Origin: a virus
Length of the DNA: 59,649 nt
Reading direction: 5' to 3' (one strand)
Virus record (IMG/VR): IMGVR_UViG_3300037089_000087
Span: 1-59,649 of that record
In this document: in pieces, positions 1 to 6,397 of the stretch
Layout: each line of letters starts with the position of its first letter
Numbering within the stretch: the first letter of the stretch is position 1
Notes under the pieces: model-generated
The model's input: only the letters and a program-made list of their open reading frames with translations
Told to the model about the DNA's origin: nothing
Database searches by the model: none
Translations under genes and position numbers: made by a program

Positions 1-390
1 AAGCATGCTGTGGTACTGAATAAGCAACGCCTCATAAACGTCAGAAAACACTAGGGTGCAGACGGGTCGCGCTATCTCCCACATCTTTTGATAATGTCCA
101 GGCTTGAGCTGTTCGAGCCATGCCTTGAAACGCTTTTCATCTCTGTGGCAATCTGCATGACAGATTTCACACAAAGGCAAAAGATTCTCGATTAATGCAC
201 AAGTGCCAGAGTATGAACGATGAACGATGTGATGAGCCGTCAATGCACAGATACGTCCGCAAAAACTACACCGTCCCCTAGCAATGAGACATGCAATCTT
301 ACCAGCAACGTCTATCGCCTTCTCTCGATATGTTCGGTGTTCTGAATCGTCTGGGTATTCTTGTTTAGGATATGGCTTTGTATAGTTCAT
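1..390 (-). CDS. HNH endonuclease-like zinc protein, partial at window edge
   Basis: The reading frame starts at an ATG at 390 and runs off the left edge of the window. The visible part has Cys pairs around CSFCGRIC, then AHHIVHRS and NLLPLCEICH, the usual layout of a small zinc-binding HNH nuclease. It could be a NinG-like recombination protein or a free-standing homing endonuclease. A GAGGAGG ribosome site lies about 10 nt upstream. The ATG overlaps the stop codon of the upstream HNH remnant (ATGA), so both were once translated together. The C-terminus cannot be judged. Confidence 0.75.
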   Translation of the reverse strand, partial: MNYTKPYPKQEYPDDSEHRTYREKAIDVAGKIACLIARGRCSFCGRICALTAHHIVHRSYSGTCALIENLLPLCEICHADCHRDEKRFKAWLEQLKPGHYQKMWEIARPVCTLVFSDVYEALLIQYHSML

Positions 391-520
391 GGAACCATTG
401 CCTCCTCTATCGTCCAGCCAGCTTTAATTCTTTTTCTAAATCTACCATCTGGAATGTGAAATATATTGGCCCATTCTGCTATGGTATGACTTACTCCATT
501 ATATTCTATTTTTTGATACT
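388..520 (-). pseudogene. 3' remnant of an AP2/HNH-type homing endonuclease
   Basis: An open frame without its own start encodes about 40 residues containing IEYNGVSHTIAEWANI and then a WTIEEAM tail. This matches the C-terminal module of AP2/HNH homing endonucleases, and the gene at 24277-24957 has the equivalent KTLAQWSEITGIP. The frame is cut at its 5' side exactly where the IS200/IS605-like right end begins. The simplest reading is that the transposon end landed in a homing endonuclease gene and only the tail remains. The upstream half is not in the window. Confidence 0.7.
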
Positions 521-750
521 CCCCACGCCTAAAGGCGGGGGATTCTAGGCGGCTACGCCGCCCTTAACTGTTTCAACCAGCGTTGCTGGCTTTCGCCAGA
601 CTGACACACTGTCCGCAGTCGTTTAACGTCTCCATGTATCCCAAGGCGACGAGAATTCTAATACCTTCCGCTTTCAGATTGAGAGATGCGTTGCCATCCC
701 TGCGGTGGTGTGTTCCGCAGGATGGACAAATCCAGTCTCTATCCGAAAGG
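521..750 (-). mobile_element. IS200/IS605-family remnant: tnpB 3' end plus right end
   Basis: Downstream of the tnpB tail on the minus strand there is a GGCGGC/GCCGCC hairpin (548-562). It is followed by a CCCC-GCC/GGC-GGGG hairpin (521-540) and GGGGAG at the boundary. This is the typical right-end architecture of IS200/IS605 elements, which is also the 3' part of the TnpB guide RNA (reRNA). The left end and most of tnpB are missing, so the element cannot move itself. The flank directly after the right end, which would be the guide segment, is homing endonuclease sequence. Confidence 0.7.
573..750 (-). pseudogene. tnpB: TnpB C-terminal fragment (zinc finger and last RuvC motif)
   Basis: About 58 residues are preserved. 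They contain LSDRDWICPSCG followed by HHRRDGNASLNLKAEGIRIL. This is the second CxxC of the TnpB zinc finger and the RuvC-III region with its catalytic Asp (RDGNAS). The first CxxC, the RuvC-I and RuvC-II motifs and the N-terminal domains are absent, so no nuclease activity is expected. The frame merges upstream with an unrelated out-of-frame stretch of the deoxyribosyltransferase gene, so the recombination junction lies near 740-750. Confidence 0.75.
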
Positions 751-1248
751 GTAATACACGGCTGGCTCGTGGATATGCTGAGGCTTTTCAATTCCTGCCA
801 GCATTCCGAAATAGTCGTAGGCATCCTCGATGTCCTCGAAGATGACACCGCTCATTTCGAGAATGAACGCATGGTTGTGGATGTTTTCTTTCGGCAGGAC
901 GGTGATAATGAGCTTGTCTTTGGCATACGCCCTCGACATCTCGGAAACAGTTCCTACAGATACCCTGTCTTTGCAACGAGTAAAATCTGGGAACAGAATA
1001 TCGCATTGGTCAACACGCCAGAAGTCCACGGCGCGGATGGCCTTGTTGGTTGTCACAGGGTTATGGTCATAGCCAGTCGCACGAAGCTCCAGTTCGTTCC
1101 GCAGGTGTTCTTGAGCAACCCATGGATGAAGAACATTGTAGCCCATTTTCGTGAGCCGTTCGGAGCGTTTTTCAAAACACTCTTTTATGGCATCGTAGGA
1201 ATGACCAGAAACTCCACCTACGCAGTACACCGTATATGGTTTTAGCAT
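739..1248 (-). CDS. nucleoside 2-deoxyribosyltransferase-like protein
   Basis: This 169-residue protein has the Rossmann-like features of the nucleoside 2-deoxyribosyltransferase / DUF4406 group. There is a YCVGGVSG start strand, a CDILFPDF strand, and SVGTVSEMSRAYAKDKLIITV, in which the S-x-G-T-x-x-E motif carries the expected catalytic Glu. Such phage enzymes exchange bases on deoxynucleosides or hydrolyse nucleotides in dNTP salvage. That fits the dNMP kinase directly upstream (13-nt gap). A GAAAGGAAA ribosome site precedes the ATG. The last residues overlap the tnpB remnant, so the natural C-terminus may have been replaced. Confidence 0.65.
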   Translation of the reverse strand: MLKPYTVYCVGGVSGHSYDAIKECFEKRSERLTKMGYNVLHPWVAQEHLRNELELRATGYDHNPVTTNKAIRAVDFWRVDQCDILFPDFTRCKDRVSVGTVSEMSRAYAKDKLIITVLPKENIHNHAFILEMSGVIFEDIEDAYDYFGMLAGIEKPQHIHEPAVYYPFG

Positions 1249-1261
1249 GTCACATTTCCTT

Positions 1262-1804
1262 TCAATGGAAAGTTATAACGCCCTTGTCCACTAATATTGC
1301 GAACATGGAGTTCTTCAGCCTGTCAATCTCTCCGCTCTTGGCAGACAGGGTAAAATCTGGAACGATGAGGTCTTGATATGTTTCTGATGGATGAGAGCTT
1401 CCGGCCAGCTCATTCGTGTATCCTTCCCGAATGACTTTGACGGTCACGCCATATGGATATGATTTTATCCACCTAGCTTCGTTTGGGAAACGTACATCAT
1501 CGATAACGAACTTGGTAAACCTGTAACGCATGCGTTGGTCGTAAGCTGGTTGTAATGCCTTTACCCAGTAGTCAGGGTCAACCTGATTTCTAAAGAGGTC
1601 GGTACCAACCTTCTGAAGGATTTCCCTGCTATGAGCCGTTTTCTCGATGTAGCATTCATCATATGTTACCAGACCTGCCTTGATGCACATTTTCTTGAGC
1701 CGTTCGGCAAATGAAATCTTTACGAATCCGTGCTGGTCTATGAGATACTGACCGATAGTTGTTTTGCCTGAATATGCCTTGCCGATAATTCCAACGATAA
1801 TCAT
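1262..1804 (-). CDS. deoxynucleoside monophosphate kinase
   Basis: This 180-residue P-loop kinase starts with a beta strand and the Walker A GKAYSGKTT at residues 8-16. It also has KISFAERLKKMC (nucleotide-binding region) and FVIDDVRFPNEA, a signature of phage dNMP kinases such as T4 gp1. It would phosphorylate dNMPs to dNDPs in the host cytoplasm to feed phage DNA synthesis. An AAAGGGGA ribosome site precedes the start. It sits in the minus-strand early operon with the deoxyribosyltransferase-like gene. The family assignment is strong; the exact base specificity cannot be read. Confidence 0.85.
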   Translation of the reverse strand: MIIVGIIGKAYSGKTTIGQYLIDQHGFVKISFAERLKKMCIKAGLVTYDECYIEKTAHSREILQKVGTDLFRNQVDPDYWVKALQPAYDQRMRYRFTKFVIDDVRFPNEARWIKSYPYGVTVKVIREGYTNELAGSSHPSETYQDLIVPDFTLSAKSGEIDRLKNSMFAILVDKGVITFH

Positions 1805-1819
1805 TTTGGAATCCCCTTT

Positions 1820-1918
1820 CTATTTGAATGTCCATATAAAATAAACGATGCAAAATACTATAAAAACTATCACGAACAGACGGCTCATTACAATCGATGC
1901 TTTCCCCCAATCAAACAT
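1820..1918 (-). CDS. 32-residue membrane protein
   Basis: This small ORF begins MFDWGKASIVMSRL and continues as one strongly hydrophobic helix (FVIVFIVFCIVYFIW) with a short basic tail. An AAAGGGGAG ribosome site stands 5 nt before the ATG and the stop lies 15 nt before the dNMP kinase start, so the operon spacing is good. The sense strand of its early codons contains the dispersed TGAGCCGT motif. No function can be assigned; small inner-membrane proteins of early operons sometimes act in exclusion or host takeover. Confidence 0.6.
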   Translation of the reverse strand: MFDWGKASIVMSRLFVIVFIVFCIVYFIWTFK

Positions 1919-1929
1919 AATCTCCCCTT

Positions 1930-2070
1930 TCATTTGCTATATATATTGTACGCGGTGGCGAAACCAGCAAAAAATAATATCACCCATAGCGCAACATTCG
2001 ATACAATCACCAATCTTCGCTTGTCTTTCTCATGTCTCAACCGATTCCCACAAAGTTTTTTTTGCAACAC
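1930..2070 (-). CDS. 46-residue basic protein with a C-terminal membrane helix
   Basis: A GTG start at 2070 follows a GGAG ribosome site. The N-terminal half is basic (LRHEKDKRRL) and the C-terminal half is one hydrophobic helix (VALWVILFFAGFATAY). An alternative ATG four codons upstream, in another frame, would give only a 15-residue peptide, so the GTG frame is preferred. It lies 13 nt from the preceding gene of the operon and 11 nt before the next. The start codon sits inside a copy of the TGAGCCGT motif. Function unknown. Confidence 0.5.
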   Translation of the reverse strand: MLQKKLCGNRLRHEKDKRRLVIVSNVALWVILFFAGFATAYNIYSK

Positions 2071-2083
2071 GGCTCATCTCCTT

Positions 2084-2233
2084 TCATTTGATTGTTAAAT
2101 AATACTGCCAAGCCATGCCGAGAAAAAAGGCAATCATAAACTTAACGATGTCGTGTGCGAGTTTATTCCTTCGCTCCCTGCTCTTTTGATTAACCTGCAA
2201 CCGCCTTCTCCAGTCATTCTGATATATAGTCAT
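2084..2233 (-). CDS. 49-residue basic single-helix protein
   Basis: ATG at 2233 follows AAAGGAGTGAAGAT. The first 25 residues are very basic (WRRRLQVNQKSRERRNK), followed by one hydrophobic segment (VKFMIAFFLGMAWQYYL). The start overlaps the end of the XRE-type regulator gene by 4 nt, which suggests coupled translation. The cytoplasmic-basic plus membrane-helix layout resembles the neighbouring 46-residue protein. Function unknown. Confidence 0.55.
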   Translation of the reverse strand: MTIYQNDWRRRLQVNQKSRERRNKLAHDIVKFMIAFFLGMAWQYYLTIK

Positions 2234-2421
2234 ATCTTCACTCCTTTGCTATTTAATCCCATCTTTTTTAATAATCCGTTGATTCTGGTGCTTGGAGGTT
2301 GGTGGGTTCCAGCTTTCCAGGAGAGCAGTTCTCTCCTTGATATCCCAATGATTTTCGCTGCCATCGTAGCACTTAAGTCGTGCTTTTTCATGTACCTTTT
2401 GAGAACTGTTTGGAATTTCAT
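2230..2421 (-). CDS. small XRE/Cro-like helix-turn-helix regulator
   Basis: The 63-residue product has the helix-turn-helix pattern LSATMAAKIIGISRRELLSW, as in Cro/CI-type DNA-binding proteins, and nothing else. The start at 2421 is chosen over an upstream in-frame ATG (2457) because the -10 box of its own promoter lies just before it. As the first gene of the left operon, divergent to the sigma-like gene, it is well placed to repress one or both of the facing promoters. A GAAAC-TT-GTTTC palindrome between them is a possible operator. Confidence 0.65.
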   Translation of the reverse strand: MKFQTVLKRYMKKHDLSATMAAKIIGISRRELLSWKAGTHQPPSTRINGLLKKMGLNSKGVKI

Positions 2422-2428
2422 AGCCCCT

Positions 2429-2457
2429 ATACTACCACAACTGAAAGTAAATTGCAA
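2429..2457 (-). promoter_or_regulatory. sigma70-like promoter, start codon 7 nt after the -10 box
   Basis: On the minus strand TTGCAA (2452-2457), a 17-nt spacer and TAGTAT (2429-2434) form a good -35/-10 pair with a TGG just before the -10. The ATG of the XRE-type gene begins 7 nt after the -10, at the expected transcription start, so the mRNA should be leaderless or nearly so. Confidence 0.7.
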
Positions 2458-2480
2458 GCTTTTTTTTCATATTATGTAGT

Positions 2481-2492
2481 GAAACTTGTTTC
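2481..2492. promoter_or_regulatory. candidate operator palindrome
   Basis: GAAAC-TT-GTTTC is an inverted repeat with perfect 5-bp arms, lying between the two divergent promoters. Its size and place fit a binding site for the small XRE-type regulator encoded next to it. There is no direct evidence of binding. Confidence 0.35.
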
Positions 2493-2545
2493 TAGGTTGC
2501 ATCTTGGCATAGTGAAAAAAAGTGACAGCGCACAGCATTATTATC

Positions 2546-2574
2546 TTGACATTGTTTGCGAGATATGGTAGTAT
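2546..2574 (+). promoter_or_regulatory. strong sigma70-like promoter for the rightward early operon
   Basis: A consensus TTGACA (2546-2551), a 17-nt spacer and TAGTAT (2569-2574) with a TGG extended -10 face right. The ATG of the region-4 sigma-like gene starts only 5 nt after the -10 and no ribosome site lies between them, so a leaderless transcript is predicted. The sequence around the -10 (TGGTAGTATA) is repeated in inverted orientation in the facing promoter. Confidence 0.75.
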
Positions 2575-2579
2575 AAGGC

Positions 2580-3032
2580 ATGATTAAGAACAAATGTATC
2601 GTAGATGGTTGTGACAAGGTAGCTCGTGCTAGAGGATTATGCCCTCCGCACTATTATAAGTTTGCCCACGAAGATATACGACAAAGGCATTGTCCAGACA
2701 CCATTCGGATTGCAGACATTCCTCGGAGCCAGCAGTCTTATACAATCAATTATGATAATATATGGTTGGATAAAAAACTTCAGCGTGTATTGCATACTCT
2801 TACCGAACGTGAGTATCTGGTTATATCGTTTAGATATGGTTTAAATGGAGAATGCGAACATACGCTTGAAGAGTGCGGACAGGAATTTGAGGTCACGAGA
2901 GAACGCATCCGTCAGATTGAAGCAAAAGCTCTTAGGAAGCTACGGCATCCAGATAGGTCAAAATATTTAAAGCCGTTCATGTCAGGTGAAGAAACCCACC
3001 CTCAACCGAATCTCCAAGATTCAGGTAATTAG
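2580..3032 (+). CDS. protein with only sigma70 region 4 plus an N-terminal zinc motif
   Basis: The protein has 150 residues. Residues 6-24 have a C-x4-C-x9-C-x2-H zinc-type motif. From about residue 75 to 135 it follows group 1 sigma70 region 4 closely: [35 protein letters not shown] and [14 protein letters not shown]. Region 4 contacts the -35 element and the beta flap; regions 1, 2 and 3 are missing, so it cannot melt promoters alone. It may retarget or block host RNA polymerase, as phage appropriation factors do. The first gene of the right operon, it is read from a promoter directly abutting its ATG. The domain call is strong; the role is inferred. Confidence 0.8.
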   Translation: MIKNKCIVDGCDKVARARGLCPPHYYKFAHEDIRQRHCPDTIRIADIPRSQQSYTINYDNIWLDKKLQRVLHTLTEREYLVISFRYGLNGECEHTLEECGQEFEVTRERIRQIEAKALRKLRHPDRSKYLKPFMSGEETHPQPNLQDSGN

Positions 3033-3052
3033 GGAGACACAGACGGCTTATA

Positions 3053-3328
3053 TTACCCGACCTGTAGGGTAAATCAGGGGAGCAAAGACGCGCTCGAATC
3101 GGGTCAAAGGTGATAAGGCTTCTCACCGCACGAACGAACAAAACAGCTCGAAGGGCTGTTAATCTCAATAGAAGGATGGTGAGCCTATACGACAAAACGA
3201 ACCAAAAAATGCTATTGATATGTCGTAGACCAAGGACGCTCTTCGGAGCGTCCGAATAAACCGGAACGTGCCGTTTCACCTACGGCACTAAACAAGCTCC
3301 GTAGTCGGGGTAACAGCCGATTACGGAG
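3053..3328 (+). ncRNA. structured leader RNA with a predicted pseudoknot
   Basis: The 324 nt between the sigma-like gene and the next CDS hold a chain of helices found by eye. These are TTACCC/GGGTAA (3053-3072), GGTGA/TCACC (3109-3127), AACAGC/GCTGTT (3142-3160), GGACGCTC-TTCG-GAGCGTCC (3234-3253), GTGCCGT/ACGGCAC (3268-3288) and CTCCGTA/TACGGAG (3297-3328). CAATAG (3166-3171) with CTATTG (3212-3217) crosses TACGACA (3188-3194) with TGTCGTA (3221-3227), making a pseudoknot. ACCCGA (3055-3060) can instead pair with TCGGGT (3099-3104). A ribosome site follows at about 3344. It may be a cis-acting leader of the two exported-protein genes or a separate RNA. No known family was recognised. Confidence 0.6.
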
Positions 3329-3356
3329 TACAAATCTAAACATAAGGAGAAAAATC

Positions 3357-4091
3357 ATGAAGAAAAGTATTTTGGTGCTAATATTAATTGTAGTATTGTC
3401 AATGCTCGGCGTTGCTCCGTTGATGGCCACGCCAGCCTCGGTGAACACTTCTGATTCTGCTGTATCTGGAAGTATTAGTCAGCAAACAGATGGTGTCATC
3501 AACACATCAGGATTCGGCGTTACGCTTAACAAGTCAGGCGCAGGAGCAGGTGGTGGTCAAACCAGTAGTGCCTCGTTTGGTGCGAATCCGTCAGACCCAG
3601 TTGGGGAATCGGCAACTGGTAACGCTTCATTGAACGGTCAAACAACCGTACAGGCAACTACATCCAAGGTCAACAATGTCGTTACATCCACGGCAAACGG
3701 CTCAACTCAGACTGGTCTTCCGATAGTAAGCCCAACGGACGTTGTGAATGTCAGCGAACAGTTTAACTCTTCTGGTGTTCCTACGGCCTTCAGCACACTT
3801 TCAGGGTCAGGGTCTATGCAAGCGAATACTCTTTCACAGATTGGCCTCGGAACTGATGGCAAGCTGGCTGGCAACGGAACTTTTGCCCAGACAACGGGTT
3901 ACGGCTCATTCAGCTTTACAGTAAACAGTCCGGCTGGTGCTCCTTACCTTAATTGGGAAGGTGCTGGTATTACAACCGTTGGTGGCACGTCTACATCTGC
4001 ACCGATAGTCGTTGGCGGGAAAACCATCGGGTACACCTCTTCGTCTTCGGCTACGGTCAATTCTACTGCGTGTCCGGCAGGGTCGAAGTAG
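3357..4091 (+). CDS. exported Ser/Thr/Gly-rich protein
   Basis: The 244-residue product starts with a clear Sec signal peptide (MKKSILVLILIVVLSMLGVAPLMA, probable cleavage after the second Ala). The mature part is rich in Ser, Thr, Gly and Asn with few charged residues, and looks like beta-strand or repeat material (for example FGVTLNKSGAGAGGGQ). AAGGAG stands 8 nt before the ATG. It lies directly downstream of the structured RNA and 25 nt before a second exported protein. A phage protein made from an early-type operon and exported is unusual; it might change the host surface or periplasm. No domain recognised. Confidence 0.75.
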   Translation: MKKSILVLILIVVLSMLGVAPLMATPASVNTSDSAVSGSISQQTDGVINTSGFGVTLNKSGAGAGGGQTSSASFGANPSDPVGESATGNASLNGQTTVQATTSKVNNVVTSTANGSTQTGLPIVSPTDVVNVSEQFNSSGVPTAFSTLSGSGSMQANTLSQIGLGTDGKLAGNGTFAQTTGYGSFSFTVNSPAGAPYLNWEGAGITTVGGTSTSAPIVVGGKTIGYTSSSSATVNSTACPAGSK

Positions 4092-4116
4092 GGCGCGGTA
4101 AGAGAGGGACAAAACA

Positions 4117-4989
4117 ATGAAGAAAATCATTATGTTATGTATGTTGCTTGCCTTGCTTGCGTTGCCTTTTAGTGCGTTTGCAGGAACAAATAACATCAAT
4201 ACGAACGCAAACTCGTCTAACTCTGGGTCTGCTGCTTCCGCAAACCCGTCCAACAGCGTTGTCCAGAACAGCACTACCAATCCAGCAACGGGCAGGAACT
4301 TCGAGTACCCAGCCCAGCTTATGAATGCGCCCGTGATGACTTATCTAGGGCCGTGGACTTCGGGTTCAAACATACTGGACGACCTTTCTACGCTTCCATC
4401 GGCAATTTCCTTGCAAGAAGCAAAGGACAATTATGACGGTGGGGTAAGTGCCAAGTTCTATAAGATGGCAGACGGCTCAATACAGTACAAAGTCGTAAAG
4501 CTCTTGTCAACACTTCCCATGAAAACTCTTTTGGACAAAGACGGCAACCCCGTCAAGACAAAAGATGGGAAAGAAATCATGATGCCAGATGGTAAGAAAT
4601 TTACTCACATCGGGTACATTTATCTCAATGGTGACAGGAAAGCTACCACACACGACATTCTGTATAAGGCTGTGATGATTGCCGGAAAGAACGGTGCCAG
4701 CGCAATCGTGTTGTTGAAGAGAGTTACTGGTACTGGAACGTATTCTTCAGGCTCCACGTTCGGAATAACTTTTGTTGCAAGCTCAATGAATACTCCAGGC
4801 ACAATATCGACAGCAACTTCTGCCGGAATTGGGGTGAGCAATGCAACAGCCAAACCACTATACGAAGACGGTTGGGTGGTGTTGGCGATTCAGGAAATAG
4901 AACCTGTAAGTAATCCAACTGCAACCACATCGGAATCACAGACGGTCACGCAGACGGTAACGCAGAAAGTAACAAAGACCACGAAGTAA
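4117..4989 (+). CDS. second exported protein, with repetitive Thr-rich tail
   Basis: This 290-residue protein has a signal peptide ending SAFA-G, an Asn/Ser-rich low-complexity stretch (residues 24-60), a folded-looking middle (YPAQLMNAPVMTYLGPW, DGSIQYKVVKLLSTLPMKTL, DGKKFTHIGYIYLNG) and a TVTQTVTQKVTKTTK tail. No known family is recognised. It is paired with the preceding exported protein (25-nt gap) and is the last gene before a change to small cytoplasmic ORFs, so the two probably act together in the periplasm or at the outer surface. The G+C and codon character is similar to its neighbours. Confidence 0.7.
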   Translation: MKKIIMLCMLLALLALPFSAFAGTNNINTNANSSNSGSAASANPSNSVVQNSTTNPATGRNFEYPAQLMNAPVMTYLGPWTSGSNILDDLSTLPSAISLQEAKDNYDGGVSAKFYKMADGSIQYKVVKLLSTLPMKTLLDKDGNPVKTKDGKEIMMPDGKKFTHIGYIYLNGDRKATTHDILYKAVMIAGKNGASAIVLLKRVTGTGTYSSGSTFGITFVASSMNTPGTISTATSAGIGVSNATAKPLYEDGWVVLAIQEIEPVSNPTATTSESQTVTQTVTQKVTKTTK

Positions 4990-5058
4990 GTTCGTATCTT
5001 TTGAATCGTGGGGAAGCCTCGGTTTCCCCATTTTTCAAAACATATGAAAGGTGATACC

Positions 5059-5445
5059 ATGAGAGAGATAAAATTCAGAGCGTGGGATAAACCATCTAAA
5101 AATAATAAAGGTCTTGGTAAAATGCACTATGATGGTATTCTATTAGATATGGCAAATTGCTATAGATTTTCTATTCTCCTTCAGAAAGATTTTGGCGGTT
5201 CATACCCTACTAATATTATACTCATGCAATTCACAGGACTCAAAGATAAGAATGGCAAGGAAATCTTCGAGGGGGACATACTAGAAAGATATTCCGCCAT
5301 GGTTCCAAGAGGTTCTAATCCGTTCGTTCGTAGCGTTGTCGAATGGCAGGAGTATCGTTGGGAAGGAATTGGGGGGTTTATGTCAGGGGTAGTCATCGGG
5401 AATATATACGAGAATTCTGAACTCTTAAAGGAGAGCAAATCATGA
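5059..5445 (+). CDS. YopX-family protein
   Basis: The start at 5059 follows GAAAGGTGATACC. The 128-residue product has the YopX family marks: REIKFRAWDK at the N-terminus, MQFTGLKDKNGKEIFEGDIL in the middle and VIGNIYENSELL at the end. YopX proteins are common in phage accessory regions and form small beta-rich oligomers of unknown function. Its stop codon overlaps the next start by the ATGA arrangement. Confidence 0.85.
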   Translation: MREIKFRAWDKPSKNNKGLGKMHYDGILLDMANCYRFSILLQKDFGGSYPTNIILMQFTGLKDKNGKEIFEGDILERYSAMVPRGSNPFVRSVVEWQEYRWEGIGGFMSGVVIGNIYENSELLKESKS

Positions 5446-5654
5446 AACTATTTGCGGGTCGCACTTCTGATGGAGACTATGAACTCGGAACAAGCAAAAA
5501 GGATTTCGAGGGGGATTATGGATTTACCGATGGCACATATCTAATGTTTTTTTGTGCGCGGTTTTTCCAGAAATTCACCGATTTACGGCTCAGAAAAGGC
5601 GAGGTTGTAGAAATCGCCCATCCAATCCATCTCAGCATAATGAAGGAGAAGTAA
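5442..5654 (+). CDS. small hypothetical protein (70 aa)
   Basis: It overlaps the YopX gene by 4 nt and is preceded by AAAGGAG. The sequence MKLFAGRTSDGDYELGTSKKDFEGDYGF is acidic and probably beta-rich; the C-terminal half contains FFQKFTDLRLRKGEVVEIAH. No family is recognised. Its reading is supported by the operon spacing and the absence of long competing frames. Confidence 0.6.
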   Translation: MKLFAGRTSDGDYELGTSKKDFEGDYGFTDGTYLMFFCARFFQKFTDLRLRKGEVVEIAHPIHLSIMKEK

Positions 5655-5656
5655 TT

Positions 5657-5839
5657 ATGAGCGTATTCCGAATCATCAAGCGTAATCTTGTGCGGTCTAT
5701 GCAGATGCAGAAAATTACGGCTCATACATATCGAGACTTGCGACCTAGAGACAAGTTCGGTAATTTACTAGACTACTGTGCAAACGTAGAAAAGGAGAGG
5801 AGAGAAAAACATGATACAAACAGCGCAATGGAAAGGTAA
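5657..5839 (+). CDS. small basic hypothetical protein (60 aa)
   Basis: ATG at 5657 follows GAAGGAG with a 6-nt gap. The product is basic and mostly helical (MSVFRIIKRNLVRSMQMQKI, VEKERREKHDTN). Its last 29 nt overlap the next gene in another frame. No function can be assigned. Confidence 0.55.
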   Translation: MSVFRIIKRNLVRSMQMQKITAHTYRDLRPRDKFGNLLDYCANVEKERREKHDTNSAMER

Positions 5840-6017
5840 GACTTTCGCATTGGAATGCGAGTGTAAAGAGCGCGGAGGCCATAAGTGGCGCGACAGACTT
5901 GCTAAGTTCGGATTTGATAGCATGGAATGCCCGATAGGTTTCTGTGATACATGCGAGAAGTCCCCGTGGATAATACTTCCGATACGAGGTAACAATGAAG
6001 ACTCCAAAAGAGATTGA
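5811..6017 (+). CDS. small cysteine-containing protein (68 aa)
   Basis: A strong AGGAGAGGAG site precedes the ATG. The protein contains four Cys arranged as CEC near residue 17 and CDTCE near residue 47, plus a His, which suggests a zinc-stabilised fold. It overlaps both neighbours slightly, as do many genes here. Function unknown. Confidence 0.6.
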   Translation: MIQTAQWKGKTFALECECKERGGHKWRDRLAKFGFDSMECPIGFCDTCEKSPWIILPIRGNNEDSKRD

Positions 6018-6183
6018 GGAATATGAAAAGTTTTATCCTGAACAATGCAACGAAGATGGTAAGTCGCACGTACCAGACTGCGTTGCCTTGCTATGTAAAT
6101 TCCATACAACGGGCATAGGGTGTCTCCATCCTTTGCACCCGACAAACTTAATCTATCTTGACGAGGAGAGCGAACGTGCCTAG
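5995..6183 (+). CDS. small Cys/His-rich protein (62 aa)
   Basis: The start follows GAGGTAACA. The middle contains SHVPDCVALLCKFHTTGIGCLHPLHP, with three Cys and several His, consistent with metal binding. The N-terminus is acidic and helical. No known family. It overlaps the next GTG-started gene by 8 nt. Confidence 0.55.
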   Translation: MKTPKEIEEYEKFYPEQCNEDGKSHVPDCVALLCKFHTTGIGCLHPLHPTNLIYLDEESERA

Positions 6184-6379
6184 AAAATCACATGTCATGA
6201 AAATATACAAAGGCAATAAAATTCCCCACGGAGAATATTACGTCCGTAAAGACAATGTTGTTCTGTCTCCAGAGAACCCAGATGGTCTGCGTGACAAGCG
6301 GGAATTTCCAAGCATCAACCAAGCTAAACATCATTGCTTAACCCTCATGCAGAGCGGAAAACAAATTACAGTCAAATAG
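6176..6379 (+). CDS. small hypothetical protein (67 aa)
   Basis: The GTG at 6176 is chosen because GAGGAGAG lies 6 nt upstream; a TTG 18 nt earlier has no such site. The sequence runs MKIYKGNKIPHGEYYVRKDNVV and ends SINQAKHHCLTLMQSGKQ, a compact alpha/beta pattern. Function unknown. Confidence 0.55.
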   Translation: MPRKSHVMKIYKGNKIPHGEYYVRKDNVVLSPENPDGLRDKREFPSINQAKHHCLTLMQSGKQITVK

Positions 6380-6397
6380 GAAAGGACGGCTCACACT

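Noticed and set aside
573-848. Leftward 91-codon ORF starting at 848
   Set aside because: Only the part from about 750 downwards is tnpB; the upstream residues are an out-of-frame reading of the neighbouring gene, so it is annotated as a remnant and not as a gene.
583-1245. Rightward ORF of 220 codons
   Set aside because: It lies antisense to the deoxyribosyltransferase-like gene and the tnpB remnant, which have clear family motifs on the minus strand; its own translation shows no recognisable domain and it lacks a ribosome site.
2461-2468. T-run in the divergent promoter region considered as a terminator
   Set aside because: No stable hairpin precedes it on either strand; it lies upstream of both promoters' genes and is more likely just an A/T-rich promoter flank.
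3053-3328. Possible tmRNA, RNase P RNA or group I intron in the leader
   Set aside because: No tRNA-like acceptor, no RNase P core and no group I R/S elements could be found; only generic helices and a pseudoknot are visible.
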